DNA of 64,000 bases. It comes from Codonopsis lanceolata. Lineage: Eukaryota; Streptophyta; Magnoliopsida; Asterales; Campanulaceae. Below the pieces are notes generated by a model. It worked only from the letters and a program-made list of their open reading frames with translations. It did no database searches and had not been told where the DNA came from. The stretch lies in the NCBI GenBank assembly GCA_013146195.2, contig CM028378.1:8299350-8363349 (forward strand), read 5' to 3'. Positions 10,917 to 22,684 of the stretch are shown here, piece after piece. The position numbers and the translations under genes were made by a program. The first letter of the stretch is position 1; each line of letters opens with the position of its first letter.

Positions 10917-11526
10917 GAGCATTCTCATTGTGTTGAAAAAGCCAATCTTCTTAAGTAAGAAGCTTAAATTGAAGAAACTTTTTAAGGTCTTCAATTTGGA
11001 GAGAGAAAATGTTACTCTCCCCGTTCCTAAATAATTATCTTGGTTGACCCGGTATACAGTTTAAGAAAAAATAATTGACTTGATTATTTATATTGATTTA
11101 ATGTGTAGTTTCCTTTAAAGCACATGCGTATGTAGCTCATAATTAAAGTATGGTGAAAAAGTAAATGTAAAGTGGTAAAAGTGATGTTCTAAAAAAGTAA
11201 ATTTCAAACTGGACAATTATTTTGAGACGAACGAAAAAGGAAAGGAAGAGGATAATTTAGGGACGGAGGGAGTATCTTTCAATTTAGGAAGAAAGCAAAT
11301 GGAATCTTCCTAAGTTATGTGTAATCGGGTTTTAGGGAGGAGGGGATACAAAATGATATATATTTTTTGGATGTGTTAAATTTAATTTTTTGTGTGTAAG
11401 AAGATATGTAAGAAGATTATACAATGAGAAGATATATTCTTAAGTGGATAAGAAGAGAAAAATGTATAAGTGATAGTGGGACCCAGCTAAGAAGATGAGT
11501 AAGAAGAATATACAATGGTGATGCTC
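10917..11526. mobile_element. PIF/Harbinger MITE (610 bp, TSD TTA) with a nested Stowaway
   Basis: Termini GAGCATTCTCATTG and the inverse of GAGCATCACCATTG are flanked by TTA at 10914-10916 and 11527-11529. The 3' subterminal stretch (AAGAAGAGAAAAATG, ACCCAGCTAAGAAGATGA) matches the 3' end of 3455-6032, so this is a non-autonomous member of that family. A 258-bp Stowaway sits at 11015-11272; without it the MITE is about 350 bp. Confidence 0.88.
11015..11272. mobile_element. Stowaway MITE, family A (258 bp), nested
   Basis: TA-flanked, with a decayed left end CTCTCCCCGTTCC and right end GGGACGGAGGGAG. The body shares GACTTGATTATTTATATTG and ACGAACGAAAAAGGAAAGG blocks with copies at 48386, 50666, 61182 and 63707. 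Nested inside the Harbinger MITE, so it is younger than that element. Confidence 0.9.
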
Positions 11527-11584
11527 TTACATTTACTTTATGTTTTTCAAACGGATAAATTCATAAATAGTTTTAATTAATATA

Positions 11585-12230
11585 CAGAATATCTTAACGT
11601 AACACCTAAATTCCTAAACGCAACACTATTTAAGGGGTAAAATTATTTCACTACCCCTCTCCACATTTAAACTATACTACGCCTTCATTATTAACTCCCT
11701 AAAACAAACACACCCCTTCCCTCCCTCCACGTAATTTTTATTACTTGTCATTATTGATTCAGTTTACATTGTTAAGACATGATATTGTCTGTGAATTGAA
11801 TTGGTTTTGATTCGGTTTATTTTTTTCTTTTCAATTACGAACAAAAAACCGTTCATTTGTTTTTTGTTTTTGTTTTTTTTCAGATTTCAGACAAAACATC
11901 CGTTAGGGCTTAGCGACTGTTTTATATTAATACCGCAAGTGTGTATCAGATGTTTTATATTAGTACTGTAAGTGTGTATCATATGTTTTATATTAGTAGT
12001 GCAAGTGTGTAGTGATTGTTTTATAAAAATATGTTTTTTTTATTCTTATGTAATATGTGTGTGCGTGTATATATTTATATATATAGTCTCATTGAGTGGG
12101 AGGGATTGGTTGGTTGAGGGGAGTAAATAAAGGGTGTGTATCTATTAAATGTTAAAAGGGGTATTTAGGTCATTTTATGCATTAAATGGTGTTACGTTTA
12201 GGGATACCGGTGTTAAGTTTAGGGTGACTC
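11585..12230. mobile_element. Mutator-type non-autonomous element (646 bp, 9-bp TSD)
   Basis: Perfect 9-bp direct repeats ATTAATATA at 11576-11584 and 12231-12239 flank imperfect inverted ends (CAGAATATCTTAACGTAACA versus inverted GAGTCACCCTAAACTTAACA). A second inverted block, CCTAAACGCAACACTATTTA versus CCTAAACGTAACACCATTTA, follows. The 9-bp TSD points to the Mutator superfamily. No transposase is present. Confidence 0.85.
11918..12025 (+). repeat. 33-bp tandem repeat inside the Mutator-type element
   Basis: Three full 33-bp units beginning TGTTTTATATTAGTA (11918, 11951, 11984) and a partial fourth. Confidence 0.9.
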
Positions 12231-12390
12231 ATTAATATATTAGATATACAAAAATACTTGTACAAGCAAATGAATAATTTTTAAAAAAATAATAAAATGA
12301 TATATTAATAGTAATATATAATTTTAATTTATACAAAATTTTATTTAAAAATGTTTTGAAAAATTGTACAAAGAAAAAAAAGAATGTGTT

Positions 12391-12997
12391 ATATATATTT
12401 AAAGTTGGTGAGGAGCACTATGCTTGTGCCACTTCGTCCCCTTTTGTTAATTCGCAAATGTGAAGGCATGAATCTTGAATTCATGAAGGCTTTTTTTTCC
12501 GAACCATTAGATAATAACAATATTTAGTAATAATTAATATAATAAGGGGTATTAATATCTTCTATTGTTAATAGTAGAAATCTTCTATATAAGAAAATTA
12601 CAACCAACATTACTATCAAACTAACCAATGTAGGATACAACTCTTCTATAAATAATAAAAATGTGAGATTTTAAATCTAATGACTTTTAAAACCAAAATC
12701 AATTTATAACTAATATGAAATACATCTCTACTAATATTACCAATAGAAAAGATATATTTTGCATTGATTATAAATTGCTTATAGTTTTGAAAGTCTTTTG
12801 ATAAAGACTTCTACTTTTATCACCATAGAAGAAATGTATCTTATATTGTTTAGAAAGAGATGTTAGTTTTAAACATTATATTAAAAAATTATACTCTTAT
12901 TACCAATAAAAGATATGTATCTTACATTGTTTAAAAATAAATGTTGGTTCAAAAAGTCTTTCAATTAAAGACTTTTTATTACAGATATAATGGATAC
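12391..12997 (+). mobile_element. Left part of a decayed Helitron-like repeat (A)
   Basis: Starts with TTTAAAGTTGGTGAGGAGCA, the same 5' subterminal sequence as the well-defined Helitron at 31642-35055. It continues as degenerate units with ATTACCAATAGAA and GATGTATC motifs. It is cut at 12997 by the copia insertion and resumes at 19942. No coding sequence. The exact 5' terminus is not clear. Confidence 0.65.
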
Positions 12998-14159
12998 TGT
13001 TGGAAATTGGAGGCCCAAATCAGAAGTTGTAGCAGACTTTCATATGTCTCCCTAAGCCCAAACAGCTAGGCCCAACCCCTGTGTAGCTTGTCCCTTGAGC
13101 TGCCTGGCCCAATCCTTAGTGCAGCCCGTCCTTTGTTGGGTGTAGCCATGTTTCTCCTTTGCGGTTTAGCGGAGGGGCTCTTTTGGAATTGTTGTTGTTG
13201 TCCCTGTTTGTGACCCTGCTTATAGCCGCCGTATATATGCTGCTTCCCTTTGTCACTTTGCAGCGGGGATTTAGAGAGAGAAATACAGATAGCAGGGGAA
13301 TAGCAGAGGGATATTCATAGTTCAGTGAGTGGGAGATATATAGAGAGAAAACCAGTGAGAGGGAGCCTACAAACCTGATTCGTCTCAGTCCTGTATCCGA
13401 TATCTTCGGTAGTTTTTTCCTTCCTCCTTTACCCATTCTCTTTGTGAGCTTTGGTTGGTGAGTGACGGTGGTGACGAGCCCTATGTGTGCTCTGTTTTCG
13501 TCTTTAGTACTGGTAGGTTGGGTTCTTGGGGTGGGTTTCTTCTCTGGGTCTTTCTGGACTTCGAACCTCTGTTCTTTTTCTCTGTTCTTCGTCCGTTCTT
13601 GGTTGCCGGTGTGGGTCTAGTCTGGTTCTGTGGCTTTGACCTTGGTAATAGTGGACTGGTTCATGTTGGACTCATTGGTGGATATGGCCAGTAGGAGGGT
13701 GTCTGAGCCGACGAGAGCATAGCCGAGGTCCCTGGCCGATTACGAGGAGTCGTGTTCTAGAACACGGCGTGTGATTGCTCTCGTTTGTGGCTTCGTTGCT
13801 TTATTCAGTTGCTATTTCATTATGTATTTCAACTGCTTATGCTTACTGCCCGATTTTCTGTTTATACACCGATTACTGCTTCTATTCTGCTCTGTTTATT
13901 TCGTTGATCTCCACAGTGTAGTTTACTCTCTGTTTTAGTCCATAAAAGTTAGTAAACTACAAGGGCTGTGTATCCAATATCTACTGCTTTATAGACCCCA
14001 ATGATTAAAATGTTACCCCCTTCCCAGGTTGTAATAGATAGAATGGTTATTCTATGTTATCCGCAGTTTTAATCTTGGTCTGTAATATTTACTGGTTACT
14101 CCGATTTCTGTATTAGGACGGTTCCTGGCTGATCTGTGTAGTGGTACAATTACACAACA
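12998..14159 (+). repeat. 5' LTR of the Tork-like copia (1162 bp)
   Basis: Begins TGTTGGAAATTGGAGGCCC and ends ACACAACA. It is about 283 bases longer than the 3' LTR; most of the surplus lies around 13410-13790. Apparent reading frames inside it are not genes. Confidence 0.93.
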
Positions 14160-14465
14160 GTGGTATCAGAGCCACCCTTCTCGTTCCCGTATCGTGAGTC
14201 GGTAGAGTCCCTTCAATCCAATATTTAGAAACTCTCTCCTAGAGTTTCTTGGTGAGCTTCGGTTACCCTTGTTTGTCTTTTATTAGACTGGTAGAAATAT
14301 TTTGATTATTTCGTTGTTTGGGTTTGTTGCTCTGTTCCAGATCTGTTTAAGTGTCTTTTCTTATTCCTGCTTCATTGGTATTTATAATTGCTTTAGTTTT
14401 AGTCTTGCTTCCTGTTTAGATTTCCTACACCCGTTCTGTGTTTATTTGGTGTTCTGTTTTGTTTC

Positions 14466-17400
14466 TGTTAAAATCTTTTGGAATGGCAAAACGGACTTTT
14501 CTATTTGGCAACAAAAAATGAAAAGCATTTTGATAAAAGAAAAAGTTTTCAAAGCTATAACACACAATTTTCCAAAAGATACTTTCGAAGAAGCTATTCG
14601 TGAAATGGATGAAAGTGCCTATGCTTCTCTTATCTTGAACTTATCTGATTCAGTTATGCGAAAATGTGGAAAACATAGACATGCCAAAAGTCTTTAGGAA
14701 AAATTGGAAGAAATTTACTTTGAGAAAACTTTACTAAGTAAAATTCATCTTCTGGAAAAAAATTTTAGTTTTAAATTAGATTTAAACAAAGACATGGAAG
14801 ACAACATTGACGCATTTACTAAGTTAGTTAAATATATTAAACAAACCGGCGATGAACTCATAGACGATTATACCTTGATTGTGCTTTTAAATGCAATACC
14901 TGAATCTTATGCCCACATGAAATTTGCTATTAAGTACGGTAGAGATAAAATTACACTTGATACGGTGATTACTAGTTTGAAAGGCAAAGAGTTAGATTTA
15001 AAAGCTGCTAGGAAAGGTAAATCGAGTTCCGGTGAGGTTAATATGGTGAGAGGCCGAACTTTCAAAAGAAACAATGGACAAAAGAATAACCAAAATTAGA
15101 ATCAGGGGAAAAATTAGAATTCCGGTAATGGTAGAAATAGGAGCAAGAGTATGTCAAAATATAGAACTAAAGGTCGAAAGTGTTATAATTGTGGAGAGGT
15201 AGGACACTTTAGGAAGGATTGCCCTAATCCTAGGAAGAAAAACTCGAACCATAATCTGCAAAATGACTGTAACATGGCTTCCAATAGTGAGGGTAATGCT
15301 GAGGTCTTTATGGTTAGGGGTGGCAATGACTGACACAATACGATAGCATGAACTAGCACGACACGATTATAAAACACGATTACAGAGACAAATGGCACGA
15401 TAAGCCTAGCACGACACGACACAACATGAAACACGACACGAAAGACACGAAATTGTTAATATATTCAAATTAATATTTATTGTTATATTTATGATCAAAT
15501 AAGATAGATAATATGAAAACACGATAATGAGACACGGACACGATAGCACAATAGCACGAATTGCCACCCCTATTTATGGTAACTGATTTGTGTGATGAGA
15601 CTGTGAATTTTGTGTATTCTATGCTTGCATGCAAAAATGAATGGTTGATAGATTCTGGCTGTACTTATCACATGTCACCATTTAAAAACAATTTTACCTC
15701 TTACAAAGAATTGGAAACCGGTTTTGTCGCTATGGCAAATGAGAAAAAAATGTCAAATTGCTGGAATTGGTGATGTTTGCCTTAAATTTGATTCTGGAAA
15801 TTGTTTAACCTTGAAAGATGTTCGACATGTGCCTGATTTGTGTAATAACTTGATTTCTTGTGCTGCTTTGGAAGATGCGGGTCTTGAGGGTAAATGGGAA
15901 AAATGGATTATGAAAATTCTTAAGGGATCTTTGGTGATTGCTAAGGCTGAAAAACGCCGAAATCTGTATGTTTGCTCTGCAATGCCTATGTCTTGTGATG
16001 ATAATTGTGCAAATCTTGTTAAAGAAGATAAAACAAAATTATGGCATAAAAGACTAGGTCACATGAGTTCTAAAGGCCTTGAAATCTTAAACAAAACTGA
16101 AGTGTTTGGGAAAGATAAGATTTCTGATTTACCTTTTTGTGAAACTTGTGTCACGAGTAAACAGAAACGAGTGAGTTTTCCCCCTCCCCCTAACCCGAAA
16201 AAGTTTTCTTCAAAATGTGTTTTAGAATACATACATGCTGATGTGTGGGGTCCTGCGAGTATTCCAACTCATGGTGGTAATCGTTATTTCTTATCGATCA
16301 TCGATGACTTTTCTAGGAAAGTGTGGTTGTTTTTGATGGTCTGAAAATCAAGACACTTAGGACTGATAATGGGTTAGAATTTTAAAACCATGACATGGAT
16401 AACTTTTGTGTGCAGAATGGGATTGAGAGGCACAAAAATGTGCCTTACAGCCCCCAACAAAATGGTGTCGCGAAAAGGATGAATCGAACCCTTATTGAGT
16501 GTGTGAGGAGTATGTTAGCTACGTCGGGTCTTTCCAAAAAGTTTTGGGGAGAGGCAGTTTTGACTGTCGCTTACTTCATCAATAGGTCCCCGTCTGTTCC
16601 CTTACATGGTCGTTGTCCTGAGGTGGTGTTTTCTGGTAGGGAGGTTGATTTCTCTAACTTGTGAATCTTTGGTTGTGCTGCCTATGCCCATAGGAGACTA
16701 GATAAACTTGAACCTAGATCGGTGAGATGCGTATTCTTGGGTTACCCGGAGGGTGTTAAAGGATATAGGTTGTGGTTACGTGAGAAACCGGGATTTAAAG
16801 TGATAATTAGTTGGGATGTCATGTTTAATGAAAATGAATTTCCCTGCTTGATTGTTCATGCTGAACCTATCCCTCCCCCGGCTCCCATTATGGTGGAGCA
16901 TCCCTTAGGATCAAGTGATGCTAGTGATCAACCTGAAACTGTGAATTCTGAAATTGGTGATAATTCTGAAAATGTGAATGTTGATAATTTGCATGAATTG
17001 CCTGAAAATGAGAATTCTGAAAATGAGCATGATATTCCTGAAAATGAACTTGATGAACAAAATGAATATAATGAAAAAGAACTAAACGAAATTCCTGAAT
17101 TGGATGATTTGCATGACTATCAACTTGTTAGTGATAGACCTAGACGGATTACTAGGCAACTTTCCTGTTTTGATGATTTTTCATATGACTTCATTTGTTT
17201 TCGGTGTGTTTGAATCTATTGATAATTCTGAGCCAAAGACCTATAATCAAGCTTTGAAATTTGAAAATTGTAATGATTGGATTAATGCTATAAATGAGGA
17301 AATGAATTCTTTGCACATTAATCAAACCTGGGTTTTAGTGCCTAAGCCTAAAAACTGTACAGTGATTGCTTGCAAGTGGCTTTATAAAATCAAAGGTGAA

Positions 17401-18798
17401 TCAGATTCAATTAGATTTAAAGCTAGATTAGTGGCTAAGGGATTTACTCAAAAGAAAGGAATAGATTACACTGAAATTTTTGTTCCGGTGGTTAAGTTCA
17501 TAACTGTTAGGATTATGCTTGCTTTGGTAGCTCAATTTGATTGAGAATTGAAACAAATGGACGTTAAAACTGCCTTTTTGCATGGTGATTTGGATGAAAA
17601 AATCTATATGAGGCAACCCGAGGGATATGTGGAGAATCAACGTCCTGACTATGTGTGCTTGTTAAAGAAATCCTTATATGGCTTGAAACAATCTCCTCGC
17701 ATGCAGAATATTAAATTTGATCAATGCATGCTAGATTTGAAATTTACGTGGAATGCTTATGATCATTGTCTTTATTTCAAAAATGATAGGAGTGTGCTTG
17801 CTTTCTTGCTCATATATGTGGATGATATGCTTCTTATTAGCCCATGCCCTAAATCTATTGAATATGTTAAGAATTGCTTGAGTGCTAAATTTGATATGAA
17901 GTATTTAGGCGATGCTAGTAAGATACTTGGCATGAACATAGTTAGAGACCGCAAATCCTCATTTGTTTACTTGAACCAAATTTCATATACTGAAAAGATT
18001 TAGAGTAAATTTTCAATGGTTAATGCTGATTCTGTTGATGTTCCTCTTGCCTCTCATTTTGTGCTTAGTAAAGAGCAGTGTCCGAAAAATCAATTTGAAA
18101 TGAATCAAATGAGTAGAATCCCGTATTCCAATGCCATAGGTTCCATTATGTATTTGATGGTTAGTACTCGCCCCGACATTGCTTATGCCATTAGTTGTCT
18201 TAGCCGTTACATGTCGAACCCGAGCTTGCCCCATTGGCATGCCGTTAAGTGGTTGTTGCGGTACTTAAAACATTCGGTGAACTATGGATTGAAAATTTTC
18301 AAATCTGAAAACGGTGTTAGATTGGTAGGATATGCTGGCTCAAACTATGCCAATGATAGAGACCATAGAAAATCGACCACGTCTTATGTGTTCACACTTT
18401 GCAGTTCTTGCGTTAGTTGGAAGTCTCAACTGCAATCCGTTGTGGCCCTGTCCACAACCGAGGCTGAATACATAGCTATAACCAAGTGTATTAAGGAAGC
18501 CCTTTGGTTGAAAGGCTTAATTTCTGAAATCGGTTTTTTAAAAGACAAAATGGTAGTATTTTCTGATAGTCAAAGTGGCATCCAACTTTGCAAAAATCCA
18601 GTTTTTCACGATAGAACCAAGCACATTGATGTTCGTTTTCATTTCATTCGTGATGTTGTTGCTAGGTGCATCATTTATTTGGATAAAATTGACACTAGTT
18701 TGAATCATGCTGATATGAATACCAAGTGCCTTCCTGTTTCAAATTTTCTGAACTGTTTGAAAATTTTGATGTTTGACACCGGTGATCCCGGCAATTGA
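14466..18798 (+). pseudogene. copia gag-pol, decayed
   Basis: Gag begins near FWNGKTDFSIWQQKMKSIL and has a CCHC zinc knuckle (CYNCGEVGHFRKDC) at 15181-15222. Protease active site DSG is at about 15651 (LIDSGCTYHM). Integrase parts include HKRLGHMS, HADVWGP and RTDNG. Reverse transcriptase has YVDD at 17815-17826. RNase H has STTEAEYIA and ends at 18798. Stops interrupt the frame (for example 14696, 16342, 16662, 17542, 18001), and a one-base shift in an A run near 15750 breaks protease from integrase. Not able to make a polyprotein. Confidence 0.93.
15315..15572. mobile_element. hAT-type MITE in the copia gag-protease region (258 bp, 8-bp TSD)
   Basis: Ends TAGGGGTGGCAAT / ATTGCCACCCCTA are perfect inverted repeats. 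They are flanked by perfect 8-bp duplications TTTATGGT at 15307-15314 and 15573-15580. Removing the element and one TSD copy joins the copia frame without a shift. The interior is rich in CACGACACGA-like short repeats. A related half-element is at 59522-59575. Confidence 0.96.
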
Positions 18799-19062
18799 GG
18801 TTGACCCGTTTTTTGTGATTTCCCCCGGAAATCCATGCTTGTTCTTTGTGAACAACCATGGTAACTTGGCTTTTTCTGGTTGTGAATTATCTTAGTTTCA
18901 TTAAATTTTATGCTCCTTTTGTGGTTGCTTAAAATTTTGTTTTCTCTGTTTTGGTCCTGCTTTGTGTTGGATCAAGTGCAGGGATAAGGCGATGATGAAC
19001 CTTTTCTGTTTTATATCCTTGAGTCCAAAGGTGTGAACCGACACTTGCTCCAAGGTGGAGAT

Positions 19063-19941
19063 TGTTGGAAATTAGAGGCCCAAATCATAAGTTGTGGCAG
19101 CCTTTCATAAGTCTCCCTAAGCCCAAACAGCTAGGCCCAACCCCTGTGTAGCTTGTACCTTGAGCATCCTGGCCCAATCCTTAGTGCAACCCGTCCTTTG
19201 TTGGGTGCAGCCTTATTTCTCCTTTGCGGTTTAGCGGAAGGGCTCTTTTGGAATTGTTGGTTTGTTGCTGCTGTCCCTGTTTGTGACCCTGCCTATAGCC
19301 ACCGTATATATGCTGCTTCCCTTCGTCACTTTGCAGCGGGGAGCCGGGGATTTAGAGAGAGAGATACAGATAACAAGGGAATAGCAGAGGGATATTCATA
19401 GTTCAGTGAGTGAGAGATATAGAGAGAGAAAACCAGTGCGAGTGAGCCTACATACCTGATTCGTCTCAGTCCTGTATCCGATAGGTTGGGCTCTTGGGGT
19501 GGGTTTCTTTGTCTTTGAACTTAGTTTTTCCTTCCTCCTTTACCTAGTCTCACTTTGGGCTTTATTCGATTCTATTTCATTTTGTTATTTCGAATGCTTG
19601 CTTTTTTATTCGTTTATTTTGTTACACTTATTAGTGCTTCTGTTTATACACTTATTAGTGCTTCTATTCTGCTCTGTTTATTTCGTTGATCTCCATAGTG
19701 TAGTTTACTCTCAGTTTTAGTCCATAACAGTTAGTAAACTACAAGGGCTGTGTATCCAGTATCTACTGCTTTATAGACCCCAGTGATTAAAATGTTACCC
19801 CCTTCACAGGTTGTAATAGATAGAATGGTTATTCTATGTTATCCGCAGTTTTAATATTGATCTGTAATATTTACTGGTTACTCCGATTTCTGTATTGGGA
19901 CGGTTCCTGGCTGATCTGTGTAGTGGTACAATTACACAACA
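19063..19941 (+). repeat. 3' LTR of the Tork-like copia (879 bp)
   Basis: Same ends as the 5' LTR, with an internal deletion of about 280 bases near 19485-19560. Base differences scattered along the LTRs show that the insertion is not recent. Confidence 0.93.
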
Positions 19942-21130
19942 GTTACATATACCTCACATTGTTACAAAATATTATATTATTATTACCAATAGAAGAGATG
20001 TATCATACATTGGTTGAAAAATGATGTTTTTCAAAGTCTTTAAATAGAAAACTTCTACCATTATTACCAATAAAAGATATATATCTCATATTGGTTAGAA
20101 AGTGATTTTTATTTTAATTTTAGATAAAAGAATTTTAATATTATTACCAATAGATAAGATATATTTTTCATTTGTTAGAAATAAATGTTGGTTATTATCA
20201 CTAAAAAAAGAGATATATCATACATTAGTTAAAAAGTGATGTTGGTTTTAAAAGTATTTAGATAAAAGATTTTTATTTTATCATTAATAGAAAAGAAGAG
20301 ATGTAACACACATTGTTTATAAATAGTTGTTGGTTTTATTTTTTTTTTAAGACTTTTACTATTATTATCATCTCACATTGGTTAGAGAGTGATGTTGGTT
20401 TTAAAATTCTATCATTATTACCAATAGAATAGAAGTATTTTACATTTGTTAGAAAAATGGTATTGGTTAAAAAGTTTTTAGATAGATCATATATCTCACA
20501 TTGGTTACAAAAAAAAAATCACATTATTCAGAAATGAGTATTAGTTATAAAAGTCATTAGACAAGAGAATTTTTATGTTATTAACAATAGAAAATATGTA
20601 TCATAAATTGTTTAGAAAAAATGTTGGTTTAAAAGTCTTTAAATAAAAGATTATTATTATTACTAATACAATGTATCACACATTTGTTATAAATTGATTT
20701 TGATTTTAAAATACTATTATTACCAATAGAAAATATGTATACCACATGATTAAAAACTGACGTTGATTTTAAAAGTTTTTTTAAATAAAAGACATAAACT
20801 CTTATTACCAATAGAAATGGAAAACAAGTATCATACATTGTTTAAAAATAAATAATGATTTTAAAAGTTTTAACAAAAAGATTTGTACTATTATTATCAA
20901 ATTAAATGTTTGTTTAAATAAAATATTTTTACTTTTATTACCAATAAAGAATATGTATCTTACGTTAGTTAAAAAATTATATTGATTTTAAAAGTCTTTA
21001 TGTAAAAAAACGTTTAATATATTAGTAATATTAGGGGAAATTAAATTATTATAATTATTGAAAAATTAATAATTTAGTTATAATGTCTAAAAGTTATATT
21101 ATTATTATATATAAAAAAGGACTAAATAAG
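19942..21130 (+). mobile_element. Right part of Helitron-like repeat A
   Basis: Continues the ATTACCAATAGAAGAGATGT / TTGGTTAGAAAGTGATGTTG degenerate tandem pattern after the copia. The last 150 bases (TATAATGTCTAAAAGTTATA) align with the 3' end of the Helitron at 35055, but the terminal hairpin is gone and only GGACTAAATAAG remains. Confidence 0.65.
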
Positions 21131-21438
21131 AGAAAAGAGAGAAAGTGACCGAAAGAAAAGAGAAAGAGAAGTCAAAAGAAAACGGTAAAGAGGGAGGGAG
21201 ACACGGAAACAAGAGAGAGAAATTGGTTTGCTGATGTTTGTCCCCAGTTTTTTCGTCCACTTCACGCCCATGAGTCGCGAGTGTCTAACACGCGTTTATG
21301 TCATTGGTTGGTGGCTCTCACTCATTGCTCAGTTGTGTCTTGTCTTTTTTCAACATTTGGTGTTACTAACCAGTCCTTTTTCCACGGAACAGTTAACAGT
21401 TAGGAACTCTTCCAAGTCTCTTAACTCTTCCAAGTCTC
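21131..21438. other. Short spacer between Helitron A and the Pack-MULE
   Basis: A purine-rich GAGAAAGAGAA tract is followed by a stretch without a convincing gene. A 10-base motif (AACTCTTCCAAGTCTCTT) occurs twice at 21407-21440. Confidence 0.5.
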
Positions 21439-21447
21439 TTTTAAAAA

Positions 21448-22675
21448 GGCAAAACGCACCTTCATTGTACTATTCAAAACATTGCAATTAGGCCATTGAG
21501 ACATCAAAATTTTCGGGATGACCACTGTACCAGACTTATCTTGCACGTTAACCCCTTTTTGGATGGACGTTAAGTTTGGACGTTAAGTTTGGTTAAATGT
21601 CTATTTTGCCCTCGTCTTCAACTTCCACTGTGATCATCTTCATCATCATCCGGATCAAAAAATCAAAGAATTGCATATGGGTGATCATCTTCATCATCAT
21701 CCAGTCAAAAAATCAAAGAATTGCAGATGACAATAGCAAACTCAAATTAAACCCAGATCTAAAACAAAAATAAAAAATGAACCAGATACAGTCAACACTC
21801 CCAATTTCTCAATCTCCCACTCTCTTTGAACCGATCCAACAATGGGCTGTGTTTCGTCGACATTGCTGAACCAGGACGATGAGTTCGGCCATATCGATGG
21901 GAATGGACTCTTGACCTCGACCCAGACCCACCTCCCGATTCACCTTGACCAGAAGCCCAACGCTCGCTCCCCGACATTCACCGAGTTCATATCGGTGGGA
22001 ATGGACTCTTGACCTCGACCCACCTCCTTCGACCACTTTGCCTCACCCCACCTCCTCGATTCACCCTCGGCTCTCTTTTCGATCCCTCTTGAATCCGGAT
22101 CCCCGTCAGAGCCAGGAAGTAATCAACTCATGGGAGCTCATGGCCGGTCTTGACTACACCAATGAAAGTTTCTGTTTCTCTCCCCTCCCTCCTCCGCAAC
22201 ACTCCAAGCCCTTCCCTTTTAGAGACAACTTTGATAAAGAAAATTCAAGCCCTAACAAGCCGTCGATTGTCCGTAGGGTGTCAAACGATGTAGTTGTACA
22301 AAGTTTATCTCCCCTAGATCGGTTTGAAAAATTATGCCCACCAAAGGGAAAGAACAGAGTGGTGATCGATCAAAAAACATTTCAACCCAGATCTAAAGCA
22401 GAGTTTTTTGATTTTCGTTTTAGATCTGGGTTTAATTTGAGTTTGTCATTGTCATCTGCAATTCTTTGATTTTTTGACCGGATGATGATGAAGATGATCA
22501 CAGTGGAAGTTGAAGGCGAGGGCAAAATAGACATTTAACCAAACTTAACGTCCATCCAAAAAAGGGTTAACGTGCAAGATAAGTCTGGTACAGTGGTCAT
22601 CCCGAAAATTTTGATGTCTCAGTGGCCTAATTGCAATGTTTTGAATAGTACAGTGGCCCAAAGGTGTGTTTTGCC
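21448..22675. mobile_element. Pack-MULE: Mutator-type element carrying a host gene fragment (1228 bp)
   Basis: Perfect 9-bp TSDs TTTTAAAAA at 21439-21447 and 22676-22684 bound long inverted repeats starting GGCAAAACGCACC / GGCAAAACACACC. The repeats run about 250-310 bases (to about 21764 on the left and from about 22420 on the right) and are highly similar. Long TIRs with a 9-bp TSD are typical of Mutator-like elements. The non-TIR core contains no transposase, but has part of a glutaredoxin-family gene. Confidence 0.93.
21842..22367 (+). pseudogene. Captured fragment of a plant glutaredoxin-domain gene (MGCVSS type)
   Basis: ATG 21842 starts MGCVSSTLLNQDDEFGHID, the myristoylation-type N-terminus of a plant family of long glutaredoxin-domain proteins. 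After a frameshift the core contains INSWELMAGLD (about 22117), then RFEKLCPPKGKNRVVI (about 22319-22367), the conserved lead-in to the glutaredoxin fold. The redox-active domain itself is missing: the sequence runs into the right TIR. A roughly 35-base segment (CATATCGATGGGAATGGACT...) is duplicated at 21889 and 21989, which adds the shift and a stop at 22010. The family is recalled from memory; a homology search would confirm it. Confidence 0.75.
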
Positions 22676-22684
22676 TTTTAAAAA

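Larger units (their letters stand above)
12998..19941 (+). mobile_element. Ty1/copia LTR retrotransposon, Tork/Tnt1-like (6.9 kb)
   Basis: 5' LTR 12998-14159 and 3' LTR 19063-19941, both TG...CA, with primer site TGGTATCAGAGCC at 14161 and polypurine tract CCAAGGTGGAGA just before the 3' LTR. Flanking 5-bp sites are GATAC and GTTAC, a one-mismatch TSD. Order of domains is gag, protease, integrase, reverse transcriptase, RNase H, as in copia. It inserted into Helitron-like repeat A and itself received a hAT MITE at 15315-15572. Confidence 0.95.

Noticed and set aside
13116..13694. Frames of 79-106 codons on both strands
   Set aside because: They lie wholly within the 5' LTR of the copia; parts are shared with the 3' LTR and show no protein-like conservation.
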